DNA of 60,674 nt from CAZDUS01 sp964535015 (GTDB lineage Bacteria; Verrucomicrobiota; Kiritimatiellia; CAIKKV01; CAITUY01), in assembly GCA_964535015.1 (NCBI GenBank), contig CAZHRU010000005.1:1-60674 (forward strand). Direction: 5' to 3'. A model generated the notes under the pieces. The model did not search any database, was not told the DNA's origin, and saw only the letters and a list, made by a program, of their open reading frames with translations. Below, piece after piece: positions 9,088 through 17,834 of the stretch. Numbering within the stretch: the first letter of the stretch is position 1; every line of letters starts with the position of its first letter. The position numbers were made by a program, and so were the translations under genes.

Positions 9088-9169
9088 GGTGGACGTCGCC
9101 GTCCCGGCGACGTTGAGCAAAGGAAGTAGCAGACAGGTGTCTGACGCCGCCGGAACGTCGGCGTCCACC
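9088..9169. repeat. 82-base palindromic intergenic element
   Basis: Imperfect terminal inverted repeats of about 24 bases begin GGTGGACG and end CGTCCACC with four mismatches. The centre holds a small palindrome (AGACA-GG-TGTCT). It lies between the convergent ends of the CbcL-like pair and the exported OB-fold gene, where it may also act as a bidirectional terminator. The size and shape suggest a REP- or MITE-type element. No second copy was noticed in this window. Confidence 0.6.
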
Positions 9170-9295
9170 AATCAAACCTCAAAGCAGACCTCATCTTCGC
9201 GGGCTTTGCGACTTCTGTTCAAACTCCATATTTTGGTTCCGGCTGCAACGGGTCAGTCAACGCCAACCGTCCCGGTGAGTCGCAGTCCAACACCG

Positions 9296-10084
9296 TCACT
9301 TCACCGTCAACGTGGCGTCTTCCACAATCAACTCATACTTGTAACCAGCGCCAAAATCCTTCTTGATCCCTACCACTCCGCTCGCCGTCACCACATCACC
9401 CACGTTCGCCAAGTCCTTCGACGTCACCACGAGATCATTGTCGCCCTTGTCCGTTCCGGACCCATCGCGCAGGTGATACCAGTTCCGCCCCAGAATGCTC
9501 GCGTTGGCTTTCACCACCTTGCCCCGAACCGCCACCTTCTTTCCTGACAAGTCCGCCTTCCCCGCCCACACATCCGCCACCGTCTTGCCACCCTCCGCCC
9601 TGTCAATCGTCCCCACCACAACAGACCCCGCCGCCGCGCCACCCGGCATTCCCATCCCGCCGCCAACCGCAGGATGCCCCTCCGGCATCCCTTTGACCGC
9701 CGCCACCGCGCCTGTCTTGCAGGAGGAATCCCCGTTCCCCTTCATAATCGCATCCACGAAGCGGATCTCGTCAAACGTCTTGTTCAACGTCTTGCTGTGG
9801 AATTCCTTGTTCAGGATCCCCGCCCCGACACAGACCGAATCCCCAACCTTGATTTCCGCCATCGGTCCGGCCACCCAGATCTTCTCCGTGCCCGTATCAA
9901 TCCTCGCATAGGTGTACCGGCTGGCATTCATCGTCTCCAGTACCGTCCCCTTGTAAGCCACTTCCCTGCCCGCCGCACCGGCCGCCACCGTATCCGGCGC
10001 CGCCACACACTTGCCGCCCATCGATGTTGACGCCGCCACCAGCGTAATCGCGACCACACCCGCCACCATCAGTTTGCCGCTCAT
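9296..10084 (-). CDS. exported protein with two OB-fold-like regions (NrfJ-like)
   Basis: A 262-residue protein with a signal peptide (about 1-28) and a start at 10084 directly after AAGGGAGC. Two beta-rich modules are separated by a Gly/Met/Ala linker near residues 125-150. The C-terminal module (GKKVAVRGKV, NWYHLRDGSG, VVTASGVVG) resembles the OB-fold of NrfJ-like proteins often found with multiheme cytochromes. It is the last gene of the resB-ccsB operon, 50 bases after ccsB, which suggests a periplasmic accessory role in cytochrome maturation. That role is inferred from context. The longer frame upstream of 10084 overlaps ccsB and is not used. Confidence 0.7.
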   Translation of the reverse strand: MSGKLMVAGVVAITLVAASTSMGGKCVAAPDTVAAGAAGREVAYKGTVLETMNASRYTYARIDTGTEKIWVAGPMAEIKVGDSVCVGAGILNKEFHSKTLNKTFDEIRFVDAIMKGNGDSSCKTGAVAAVKGMPEGHPAVGGGMGMPGGAAAGSVVVGTIDRAEGGKTVADVWAGKADLSGKKVAVRGKVVKANASILGRNWYHLRDGSGTDKGDNDLVVTSKDLANVGDVVTASGVVGIKKDFGAGYKYELIVEDATLTVK

Positions 10085-10134
10085 TTGTTTGCTCCCTTGT
10101 TTTGGAAAACCCGCCGCTTGGAAAGACCAACCCC

Positions 10135-10953
10135 TCAGCTCCGCCCGTAACTGTGAAGCCCCGACAGCAGGAAGTTCACCCCGTAGTAGGTGAACAGTAC
10201 CGAGAGAAATCCAATGATCGAGATCCATGCCGCCAGCCGCCCGCGCCAGCCGCGCATAAACCGGCAATGCAGAAAGACCGCATAGACAAACCATGTGATC
10301 AACGACCAGGTCTCCTTGGGGTCCCAGGACCAGTAGGTGCCCCAGGCCGAGTTCGCCCACACGGCACCGGTCAGAATACCCAGCGTGAGAAAAAGAAATC
10401 CAAAGGAAATGGTCTGCGTCAGGATCGTCTCCAGAGTCTCCTTGGTCTCCTCCTGCGCTGAACTTCCCTTCCGGGCCGATACCAGAAAACCAATCGAGAC
10501 CAGCGCCGAAATCGCGAACCCGCCATAACCGAGAAAACACGTCATTACATGGAAGGACAACCAGTTGCTCTGCAAGGCCGGCATCAGCGGCTTGATCGCC
10601 GATTCAAACGTGCTGGCATGCGCCAGGGCCAACCCCGCAAACGCCGCCGAGGCCGCCGTCAGCCAGGGAATCTTCGCCCAGATCCGTAACACCAGGTAAC
10701 CCACCGCCACCGTCCAGGCGAAAAGCACCAGCGATTCAAACATATTGCTGAAAGGGGCCCGACCCGCCTGCTCCCACCTTACCCCCAGATACACCATCTG
10801 GATCAGGGCGCCGGCGCCAATGAGCACATCGGCGGCAATGGTAAAAAAACGCCACCGCGCCATCACGTATACCACCGCACAAACAAGCGCCCCGAAATAG
10901 GCCCCCAGACTTGCGTTAAACAATGCGGTCATGTCACTAAAGAATGCGCTCAT
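10135..10953 (-). CDS. ccsB: cytochrome c maturation protein, CcsA/ResC family
   Basis: Polytopic heme-handling subunit of the System II cytochrome c synthase, which moves heme across the inner membrane and joins it to CXXCH apoproteins with ResB. It has 272 residues and about eight hydrophobic segments. The tryptophan-rich WWD motif is intact (SAWGTYWSWDPKETWSLITW), with conserved heme-ligand histidines before and after it. The start forms a four-base ATGA overlap with the resB stop, as expected for a coupled pair. Naming in this family is inconsistent (ccsA, ccsB, resC), so the symbol stands for the family. Confidence 0.92.
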   Translation of the reverse strand: MSAFFSDMTALFNASLGAYFGALVCAVVYVMARWRFFTIAADVLIGAGALIQMVYLGVRWEQAGRAPFSNMFESLVLFAWTVAVGYLVLRIWAKIPWLTAASAAFAGLALAHASTFESAIKPLMPALQSNWLSFHVMTCFLGYGGFAISALVSIGFLVSARKGSSAQEETKETLETILTQTISFGFLFLTLGILTGAVWANSAWGTYWSWDPKETWSLITWFVYAVFLHCRFMRGWRGRLAAWISIIGFLSVLFTYYGVNFLLSGLHSYGRS

Positions 10954-12185
10954 GTTACTACTCCCGGTTTCTTCCGTTGCGAATCAAGCCAGGGGCCCAC
11001 GCAAAATACCACCGTCAACCCCGCCATCATCAAGACGAACCCGGCGTACACGAGCGGCACCCCGGGATCGCGGACCACCTGCAGTGAAGTCCATTTCATG
11101 TCCTCCGGATTGTAGCCCGATTGGTAAAACGTGTACCCCTTGTATGAAACCGGCGAGTTGACCGCGATCGTCTTTTCCAGAACCACCTTCCCGCCATCAA
11201 TGAACTGAAGCGTGCTCTTGAACGCCTTGATCGCCCCCCCTCCCTTCACCGCGCCGGGATGGAACAGGAACCTGAACCGCAATGGCATCCCCACCCCATC
11301 CGCCCCCTTCGCGCGGGAGGTGAACTCAGGGAACCGGGCGAACACCCATTCGGTATTGGTTTGCCCCCCACCCTGCACCGACACTTGAATGGCGGGATTG
11401 TTCGGTTCCGACGAACTGCTCCGCACCTCGCCTGAAGAGGCGTCAATCGTAAACGCAGGAACATAGCGGGTAACGGTCAACCGGAAGTCCGGCTCCGCGT
11501 TCGCCGCCGCCCCCGGAGCGGCAATGGCCCGCACCACCCCCACCTCAACCGGAATCTCCGCCCGTAACCCCTTCTCCGGCCACTGAACCGCCAGTACGGC
11601 ATGATCACCCTCTGCCTGTTTCGGCGCGTCATACAACTCAATGGCGAATCGCGTCAGATGAACGGAAAACCCTAGTGGCACAACTCCGTCTTGAACCGCA
11701 AACTCCGAAACCGTATCCCCTTCCCGAAAAGCAAGCCCGCCCTTTTCACCCCACACAACCCGTATCACCCCGCCCGTCAGGATGAGCAACATGCTGACGT
11801 GGGCAAGGAATGAACCAATGACACGAATCCGTTTGGCGCCCGAACAAAGCCGTATGGTCAGGTACCGCCGCGCCGAACACGCGGCCAGACAGGCCGCAAG
11901 CAGGCACAGCAACGTGATGAACCACCACGAGGAAAACACATGCGTGAATCCAGCCGCGACCAGCACACGCACCCATCCTTGTGCCCCCGGATATTTCTCC
12001 ACAAACCCGGCGACCTGATCGCCCTGCGGCAGGATCGTCCCAACCAGACAAGCCAGTGCCAGCAAGGTCACAACCCCAAGGGCAAACCCAAGGGACGTCA
12101 ACACCCTGAACACAAAACCACTCGCCCGAGGAGCCACATCAGGCCCCCGCTCCGGCAATATCCCATTCTCAATCAATGCACTCAT
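10950..12185 (-). CDS. resB: cytochrome c maturation protein ResB (first copy)
   Basis: Second core subunit of the System II cytochrome c synthase. Of 411 residues, three N-terminal membrane helices (about 24-55, 78-105, 125-145) are followed by a large periplasmic domain and a final helix near 378-400. The family signature NSPVSYKGYTFYQSGY lies just before the last helix. It is first in the resB-ccsB-OB operon, read from the promoter predicted at 12239-12267. It is clearly related to the resB-like gene at 15644, but only this copy has an adjacent ccsB, so it is the likely main maturase. Confidence 0.9.
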   Translation of the reverse strand: MSALIENGILPERGPDVAPRASGFVFRVLTSLGFALGVVTLLALACLVGTILPQGDQVAGFVEKYPGAQGWVRVLVAAGFTHVFSSWWFITLLCLLAACLAACSARRYLTIRLCSGAKRIRVIGSFLAHVSMLLILTGGVIRVVWGEKGGLAFREGDTVSEFAVQDGVVPLGFSVHLTRFAIELYDAPKQAEGDHAVLAVQWPEKGLRAEIPVEVGVVRAIAAPGAAANAEPDFRLTVTRYVPAFTIDASSGEVRSSSSEPNNPAIQVSVQGGGQTNTEWVFARFPEFTSRAKGADGVGMPLRFRFLFHPGAVKGGGAIKAFKSTLQFIDGGKVVLEKTIAVNSPVSYKGYTFYQSGYNPEDMKWTSLQVVRDPGVPLVYAGFVLMMAGLTVVFCVGPWLDSQRKKPGVVT

Positions 12186-12238
12186 CGTTGAAAAACAACT
12201 CGTCTGCTTTCGTGTTACGCACTACTGGTGAGCCCTGA

Positions 12239-12267
12239 ATTATAATGGTGCCCAAGACTCAGATCAA
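12239..12267 (-). promoter_or_regulatory. sigma70-type promoter for the resB-ccsB operon
   Basis: On the minus strand TTGATC (12262-12267) is followed after 17 bases by a perfect TATAAT (12239-12244). Transcription would start near 12231, about 46 bases before the resB ATG. The TATAAT is embedded in a palindrome, so the plus strand also reads TATAAT, but without a good -35 box. Confidence 0.6.
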
Positions 12268-12453
12268 CAAAATGATTGTGCCATTCCAATCCTCCACACC
12301 CCACACACGACTGACCCGCCCGCCCCCCTCTGGCGCCGTCATAGAAAAGTTCCATTAATGTGATATGTGTCCCATTGTCGCCATTGTTCCAATAATGAGA
12401 TAGTGGATGGTACTGAAGGAACAACGAAGCCTCACTTTGAAGGAGACCGTTAC

Positions 12454-13047
12454 ATGCAAGTATTCGCTAAGTTGGTTGTGTCTGGCCTGATTGTAACCGG
12501 AATGTCGTTGGGAGCCGGTATCGGCCGCGCCCAGAGTGCCGATGCGACTCTGTACGTTGGCCTCAAGAGTTGCGGCATGTGCCACAAGAAGGACGACACC
12601 GGCAACCAGTTGGCGAAGTGGCAGTCCGGCCCCCACGCCAAGGCGTTCGCAACGTTGGGTACTCCGGAAGCCAAGGCCGCTGGCGCCAAGGTTGGCGTCA
12701 CCGATCCCCAGACGAGCGGCAAGTGCCTGAAGTGTCACTCGACGGCGTACAATTGGACCGAAACCGTTGCGACCGATAAACTTACCCCCGAAGATGGCGT
12801 CACCTGCGAGTCCTGTCACGGACCGGGCAAAAACTACAAGAGCAAGGCCATCATGGAAAGCCGCGACGAATCGGTCAAAAATGGAATGGTCTATCCGGCC
12901 ACCAAGAGTTGCCTGCTCTGCCACAACGACAAGTCGCCTTCCTGGAATCCGGCGCGCTACACCGCAAAGGATGGCAAGAAAGTCGGATTTGACCTCGAAC
13001 AGGCGGTCAAGAAGATCGAGCATCCGAATCCCGCCGCGAAGAAGTGA
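12454..13047 (+). CDS. tetraheme cytochrome c, c554 family
   Basis: An exported cytochrome of 197 residues with a signal peptide ending near residue 27 and four CXXCH sites (CGMCH, CLKCH, CESCH, CLLCH). The CESCHGPG block and the spacing of the first three sites match the cytochrome c-554 family, which shuttles electrons in the periplasm. The ATG at 12454 has GAAGGAGA well placed; the frame extends upstream to 12367 without a comparable site. It is followed after 34 bases by a larger cytochrome with a related heme arrangement. Redox partners are unknown. Confidence 0.88.
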   Translation: MQVFAKLVVSGLIVTGMSLGAGIGRAQSADATLYVGLKSCGMCHKKDDTGNQLAKWQSGPHAKAFATLGTPEAKAAGAKVGVTDPQTSGKCLKCHSTAYNWTETVATDKLTPEDGVTCESCHGPGKNYKSKAIMESRDESVKNGMVYPATKSCLLCHNDKSPSWNPARYTAKDGKKVGFDLEQAVKKIEHPNPAAKK

Positions 13048-13081
13048 TCTTTTCAGTGAGTCTTAAACAAAGGGAATCAAC

Positions 13082-15538
13082 ATGGAGTCCACGATGATGA
13101 AGATGAACGCTGCAAGTAAGACGCTGGCAACAGCGGTGGCCATCGGCATGATGATGTCGACCGGCACGATTCTGGCCCGCGATTATGACATGAAGCATTT
13201 GAGCGAGGGCGGTATCGATCCGTACATCCATGTCACCAGTATCGCCGTCGGAGCGCAGACCACGGCTGTCTCCTGGGTTGGACTCCAGGGTCCCTTCCAG
13301 GTCGAAGCCAGCACCAACGGCATGGTCAGTTGGTTCACGGTTTCCCCGCTCACCAATGCGTTGGTCGGGTGTTTCCGTCTGGCCAACCCGGGCCCCATCG
13401 CCGCCAACTTCCGCCTTGTCGGACCGGAGTTGCAGTACATATCCGTCGCCAATGGTTGTCAGGCCTGCCACCCCAACACCGTCAATAGCTGGTCCTACAC
13501 CCCCCACGCCAGCGCGTTACGGACTCTCGCCGCGCAGTCACCAAACCAGGCGACGAATACCGCCTGCCTGAGTTGCCATACCCTCGGTTATGGATATCCT
13601 ACGGGTTACAACACCACCAACACCCCTTGGAAGGGTGGCGTCCAGTGCGAGAATTGCCATGGTCCCGCCGGCGGACACGCTGGCGCCCAATTCACGCCCG
13701 CCGTGTCACAGTCCCCGATGGTCTGCGGCGGTTGCCACACGGGCGCTGACCAACCCCAGTACGACGAGTGGGCCGGGTCAGCCGGTCGAACCTACTACCA
13801 TGGCCGCGTAGGCACGAACATGCATTTCGCTTCCACCTACGCCAATACCAACATCGCGACGAGCGAAGGTCGCATGGCGCAGTGCGGTCCCTGCCATTCG
13901 GGCAGAGTCCAACATGATTTGGTGAAGGCCCCCCCGATCAGCGGCCCGAACACCAGCGTCCTCTTCCCCACAACAAATCAAGTGCTCGAAGCCGGTGTCG
14001 GGTGCGTCACTTGCCACGACCCGCATAATCAGCATCTGGAAAATGGCGGATATCATCTCCGCTATCCTCTCTACTCCACGAATGCTTACACTGTTCCTTA
14101 CATGCAATTCACCAACACGTATGGCCCCTTGTGGGGTGCCAACGGAATGGCGTTCGGTGCAAGTCGTGCTACAAACTTCTTCCTGGCCTGGACCAACCAC
14201 ATGTCGTACTACAACCCCGATGTGATGCTGTGCGGACAGTGCCACCGTGAACGCGTGTCGGAATTGACAACGGTCCTGAACAGTTCAACACACGTCTCGC
14301 ATCAATACAGCATGAATTCGGCGACCATCGGCATAACGACCGACACCAACACGGTCCCGCGCCCGGTTCTGGGCACCGGATCATCTCAACATGGCATCAA
14401 CACCAAGGGCGCCTCCTGCACCCTGTGCCACGTGCCCCATGAGTTCCATGTCGAGACCAACGGGTGCTACCTGTCCGGTTGTCATGACATCGGCGTGGAC
14501 AGCAACATGTATGAAGTCATTGAAAGCACTCAGGCTTCAATTTCCAACAGCCTCCTGCAGGTTCGCGACATGCTGCACGCCTGGGCCCTCAGCACCAACT
14601 GCCCCTCCTCCATCACCAACACCCATCTGACCGGCTACTCCCCTGCGCGCTGGACCATCAAGTGGGAATACCAGAGCGTCGGCGATCTCTCCAAGTGGGG
14701 TGTACCGTCCGCGCAAACCAACACCGGGACATCTTCGGCGCAACAGTCTGTCATCCCACTGGCAATCCGGGAAGCCCGCTACAACCTCTACCTCGTCCGT
14801 AATGATGAATCCATGGGCGTGCACAATCCCGATTGGGCGCGCTACCTCATCGCCGTGGCAAGCAACAAGGTGGCAACCGCCCTTGGCGGAACTTGGACCC
14901 GCCGAGCCATGTTCTCAACGATTAGCCCCCTCCTCGCAACCAATGTTGCCGACGGGGCAAGCACACAGGTCATCACGGTGCAGGCCAAGGATGAAGGTGG
15001 CACAAACATCACCACGGGCGGGGACTCTGTGGCCTTCTACGCCTCTGTCGGGACACTGGGCAGCGTAACCGACGTCGGCGACGGAACCTACACGGCAACC
15101 TGGACGGCGCCAACTTCGACGTCGAAACGCGTCGCCAGTATCCAGGCCACGTTGAATGGCACAGGGGTGGGCGGTTTCACCGGTTCGCCCTTCTCCACCA
15201 TTGTGCTCATCCCGGGCACCGTGGATGCCTCCCATTCCACTATCAGTCCGCTCGCCGCAACCAACTCAGTCGCCAGCGGCACCAACCGCACAATCACCGT
15301 GCAGGCGCGTGACGTGTACAACAACAACCGTGTATCAGGGGGCGATACGGTCGTGTTTAACGCCACGGCCGGCACCCTTGGCAGCACATCGAACCTGAAC
15401 AACGGCACCTACACGGTGCGCTGGACGGTTCCGGCCAACACCAACATCAACCCCGTCATCATCAGCGCCACCCTGGGTAGTGTGGATGTTGGCACCGCGG
15501 TGAGCGCCTCCAACAGCGTGATCTGGTTGACACCCTAA
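13082..15538 (+). CDS. secreted nine-site multiheme cytochrome with bacterial Ig-like domains
   Basis: An 818-residue exported protein. After the signal peptide (about 1-33) comes a beta-rich segment, then a c554-like heme region with CQACH, CLSCH, CENCH, CGGCH, CGPCH, CVTCH, CGQCH and CTLCH. A ninth candidate site, CYLSGCH, has four residues between the cysteines. From about residue 610 the protein becomes two tandem Big_1-type Ig-like domains, each with the Gly-Asp-Gly-Thr-Tyr-Thr type motif (DGTYTATW, NGTYTVRW). Such repeats usually project proteins from the cell surface or mediate attachment. AAAGGGAA precedes the ATG. A strong terminator follows the gene. An extracellular location is inferred. 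Confidence 0.85.
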   Translation: MESTMMKMNAASKTLATAVAIGMMMSTGTILARDYDMKHLSEGGIDPYIHVTSIAVGAQTTAVSWVGLQGPFQVEASTNGMVSWFTVSPLTNALVGCFRLANPGPIAANFRLVGPELQYISVANGCQACHPNTVNSWSYTPHASALRTLAAQSPNQATNTACLSCHTLGYGYPTGYNTTNTPWKGGVQCENCHGPAGGHAGAQFTPAVSQSPMVCGGCHTGADQPQYDEWAGSAGRTYYHGRVGTNMHFASTYANTNIATSEGRMAQCGPCHSGRVQHDLVKAPPISGPNTSVLFPTTNQVLEAGVGCVTCHDPHNQHLENGGYHLRYPLYSTNAYTVPYMQFTNTYGPLWGANGMAFGASRATNFFLAWTNHMSYYNPDVMLCGQCHRERVSELTTVLNSSTHVSHQYSMNSATIGITTDTNTVPRPVLGTGSSQHGINTKGASCTLCHVPHEFHVETNGCYLSGCHDIGVDSNMYEVIESTQASISNSLLQVRDMLHAWALSTNCPSSITNTHLTGYSPARWTIKWEYQSVGDLSKWGVPSAQTNTGTSSAQQSVIPLAIREARYNLYLVRNDESMGVHNPDWARYLIAVASNKVATALGGTWTRRAMFSTISPLLATNVADGASTQVITVQAKDEGGTNITTGGDSVAFYASVGTLGSVTDVGDGTYTATWTAPTSTSKRVASIQATLNGTGVGGFTGSPFSTIVLIPGTVDASHSTISPLAATNSVASGTNRTITVQARDVYNNNRVSGGDTVVFNATAGTLGSTSNLNNGTYTVRWTVPANTNINPVIISATLGSVDVGTAVSASNSVIWLTP

Positions 15539-15595
15539 CGCGAAAAGGCCATTAATCCTCCGTCACGCACTGTGATGGAGGGACGTCAGGCACAT

Positions 15596-15625
15596 GGGGC
15601 TCCCGCAAAGGAGCCCCGTTCTTTT
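15596..15625 (+). terminator. Rho-independent terminator after the c554-like cytochrome pair
   Basis: A perfect eight-base stem GGGGCTCC/GGAGCCCC with a six-base loop is followed by GTTCTTTT. A second weaker hairpin lies just upstream (about 15558-15582). It would separate the two-gene cytochrome transcript from the following resB-like gene. Confidence 0.85.
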
Positions 15626-15643
15626 GACAGACAGGTCTATGGA

Positions 15644-16891
15644 ATGAACGAGGAATTAACACCCGCCACCCCCGCCCCACCGCAACAGTCCCGGCCATAT
15701 ACCGTCCTGGACCTGTTGGCTTCGGTCAAGTTTTCCGCCGCCGTCGTCCTCCTCTTGATCCTGGCCTGTATAGCAGGAACCGTGTTGCCACAGGATGGAC
15801 AGGTTGACCAGTATCTTGTCTCGCATCCGGACGCAGCCGGGCGTATGGCGATTCTGACGGCCGTTGGCCTCACCCACGTCTTCAGTGCCGGCTGGTTCAC
15901 CGCGCTGCTCTGCACCCTTTCCGCCTGCCTTGTCGTCTGCAGCCAACGCAGGTTTAAGGCGATGATCCGCTCCTCAGGCGCCCTGCGGGGTCGCGCCATC
16001 GCCTCCCTGATCCTCCATTCAAGCTTCCTCCTCATCCTCGCCGGCGCCCTGATCCGCTCGATCTGGGGAGTGAGCGGTCATATCCAGTTCAGGGAAGGCC
16101 AAACCCTCGCCGGGTTTGAGAGCAATAAGGGATCCCGCCCCCTTCCCTTTTCTATCCGCCTGGAGACGTTCGAAATCGAACGCTACCCGGTCGAATCCAC
16201 TACCGCCGCTCAACATGAGAACGAGTCCGTATCCCAATGGGGTCAACTGACGGTGCGATGGCCTGAGAAGGAAGTGATCACCAACGTCCCCGCCATTCCG
16301 GGAACGGAACAGATTCTTAAGCCGGAGGACGAACCCGCCTCATCCACAAACACCATGAAGGTCCGCGTTCTCCGTTACGTACCTGATTTCGTCATGGACA
16401 CCGCCGCCCGGGAAATCAGGACCCGCTCACTTGCCCCCAGAAATCCCGCCATTCAAGTTGTGGTCGAAACACCGGAAAAAACAACCACCAACTGGCTGTT
16501 TGCACGTCATCCGGAATTCGGCCTGCAGATGAATGGCGAGCACGCCGAATCGGCTCCACTTGCCAATTTGTATTACCGGCATTCCTCCAGACCGCAGGCA
16601 CCGCCCCCCATCAAAACCTTCCGCAGCACCGTGGCCATTCTGGACAAGGATCACCCGCAACCGTTGATCCGCACCTTGGCGGTCAATTCACCCCTGTCTC
16701 ATCGGGGCTACACCTTCTACCAGTCAGGGTATGATGAACGTGATCTCACCTGGACCTCCTTGCAGGTCGTGCGGGATCCGGGCGTCATGATTGTCTACGC
16801 CGGTTTTGTACTGACGCTGGTCGGTCTGGTCATGCTCTTTTGCCTCTACCCGCAGAAGCCCGTAAAGCCAAATACATCCCGCTATTCGTAG
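15644..16891 (+). CDS. ResB-like cytochrome c maturation protein (second copy)
   Basis: A 415-residue paralogue of the resB at 10950. It has the same three N-terminal helices (GTVLPQ at the end of the first), a large periplasmic domain, and the signature NSPLSHRGYTFYQSGY followed by a last helix. The ATG at 15644 was chosen because the domain begins shortly after it; the frame is open from 15572 across the terminator. No ccsA-type gene adjoins it, so it must share a partner or work separately. It may be specialised for the multiheme cytochromes downstream, which is inference. Confidence 0.87.
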   Translation: MNEELTPATPAPPQQSRPYTVLDLLASVKFSAAVVLLLILACIAGTVLPQDGQVDQYLVSHPDAAGRMAILTAVGLTHVFSAGWFTALLCTLSACLVVCSQRRFKAMIRSSGALRGRAIASLILHSSFLLILAGALIRSIWGVSGHIQFREGQTLAGFESNKGSRPLPFSIRLETFEIERYPVESTTAAQHENESVSQWGQLTVRWPEKEVITNVPAIPGTEQILKPEDEPASSTNTMKVRVLRYVPDFVMDTAAREIRTRSLAPRNPAIQVVVETPEKTTTNWLFARHPEFGLQMNGEHAESAPLANLYYRHSSRPQAPPPIKTFRSTVAILDKDHPQPLIRTLAVNSPLSHRGYTFYQSGYDERDLTWTSLQVVRDPGVMIVYAGFVLTLVGLVMLFCLYPQKPVKPNTSRYS

Positions 16892-17052
16892 TTTTGTGAC
16901 ATTGCCCACACACTCATCCATCTGCGAATATATAACCATAGTTTCGGAATCACTCTTGGGATTCCGGAAAGCACGGGGAGAGATCCTCGCGCTGTTGACG
17001 GAAGGACGCTTTTTTGAGTAAGAACTCGTTTCAAAGGAAAGGTCAGTCGAAA

Positions 17053-17709
17053 ATGAATAAGAGGATGAAGTGGATGTCGGTGATGGTCGCGGGAACACTG
17101 GTGCTGTCAGGGGCGTCGATCGCGAAGGCGGGTATTGCCGGTTCAGCGCACGACTTCAGCACCGAACTATGGAGTGCCGGGACCTTGTGCGGAGTGTGCC
17201 ATGTCGCTCACAACGCCAAAACACCTCAATTGATTCCCTTGTGGAGCCATGAAACAAGTTCGGATGCCGGGTACACAATGTATACCAGCGCCACGTTCAA
17301 TGCGGCCGGAACCATTTCCGCGGCCCCTAGCGGTCCCTCGAAAGTCTGCCTGAGTTGCCATGACGGCACAGTTGCCGTTGACAATTTCGGCGGCACTACC
17401 AATGGAACAACCTACACAACGGCGGGATACGGCCTCCTCTCGAAGGACCTTAGCAATGATCACCCGATCTCCTTCACCTATGACTCCTCACTCGTGAGCG
17501 CGGACGGCTATCTGCATGAACCCACTACCGCAACTGTTCCCAACATGGGGACCAGGACCATTTCGCAGGTCATGCTGACCGACGGCAAAATGGAATGTTC
17601 GTCCTGCCATGACGTGCATCGGCAGAAGGGAAGTTCCGGATCCGACTCGACCCTGCTGATCGTCAATGGCGCAGGGAGCAAGTTGTGCTTGACCTGCCAC
17701 AACAAGTAG
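17053..17709 (+). CDS. small secreted tetraheme cytochrome, OmcE-like
   Basis: A 218-residue exported cytochrome with a signal peptide ending near Ala-Lys-Ala (about residue 26) and four heme sites (CGVCH, CLSCH, CSSCH, CLTCH). The pattern CXXCHxAH, CLSCHDGTVA, NDHPISFTYD and CSSCHDVH, and the overall size, resemble the OmcE family of Geobacter, whose tetraheme subunits stack into extracellular filaments. Six histidines lie outside the heme motifs, enough for bis-histidine ligation of all four hemes. The start at 17053 follows AAAGGAAAGG; a TTG at 17014 with GGAAGGA is the alternative. A strong terminator follows, so it can be transcribed alone. Filament formation is a hypothesis. Confidence 0.85.
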   Translation: MNKRMKWMSVMVAGTLVLSGASIAKAGIAGSAHDFSTELWSAGTLCGVCHVAHNAKTPQLIPLWSHETSSDAGYTMYTSATFNAAGTISAAPSGPSKVCLSCHDGTVAVDNFGGTTNGTTYTTAGYGLLSKDLSNDHPISFTYDSSLVSADGYLHEPTTATVPNMGTRTISQVMLTDGKMECSSCHDVHRQKGSSGSDSTLLIVNGAGSKLCLTCHNK

Positions 17710-17762
17710 GTAATCGTGCCCAGCGTAGGTTGCGCTGAGGTCCGCGACGATCGTTATCCATG

Positions 17763-17793
17763 GGCATCCGCCGGGAAACCGGCGGATGCCTTT
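17763..17793 (+). terminator. Rho-independent terminator after the tetraheme cytochrome
   Basis: A perfect 12-base stem GGCATCCGCCGG/CCGGCGGATGCC closes on a GAAA tetraloop and is followed by TTT and an AT-rich tail. It isolates the small tetraheme gene from the following operon, which fits a cytochrome needed in larger amounts than its neighbours. Confidence 0.85.
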
Positions 17794-17834
17794 AGGTTAT
17801 TCTGGGACCGCCGGAAATGGGGGCAAAACATACG

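Noticed and set aside
10085..10540. Upstream extension of the exported OB-fold protein
   Set aside because: This stretch is inside ccsB in another frame, and the ATG at 10084 has a strong ribosome site and starts a clean signal peptide.
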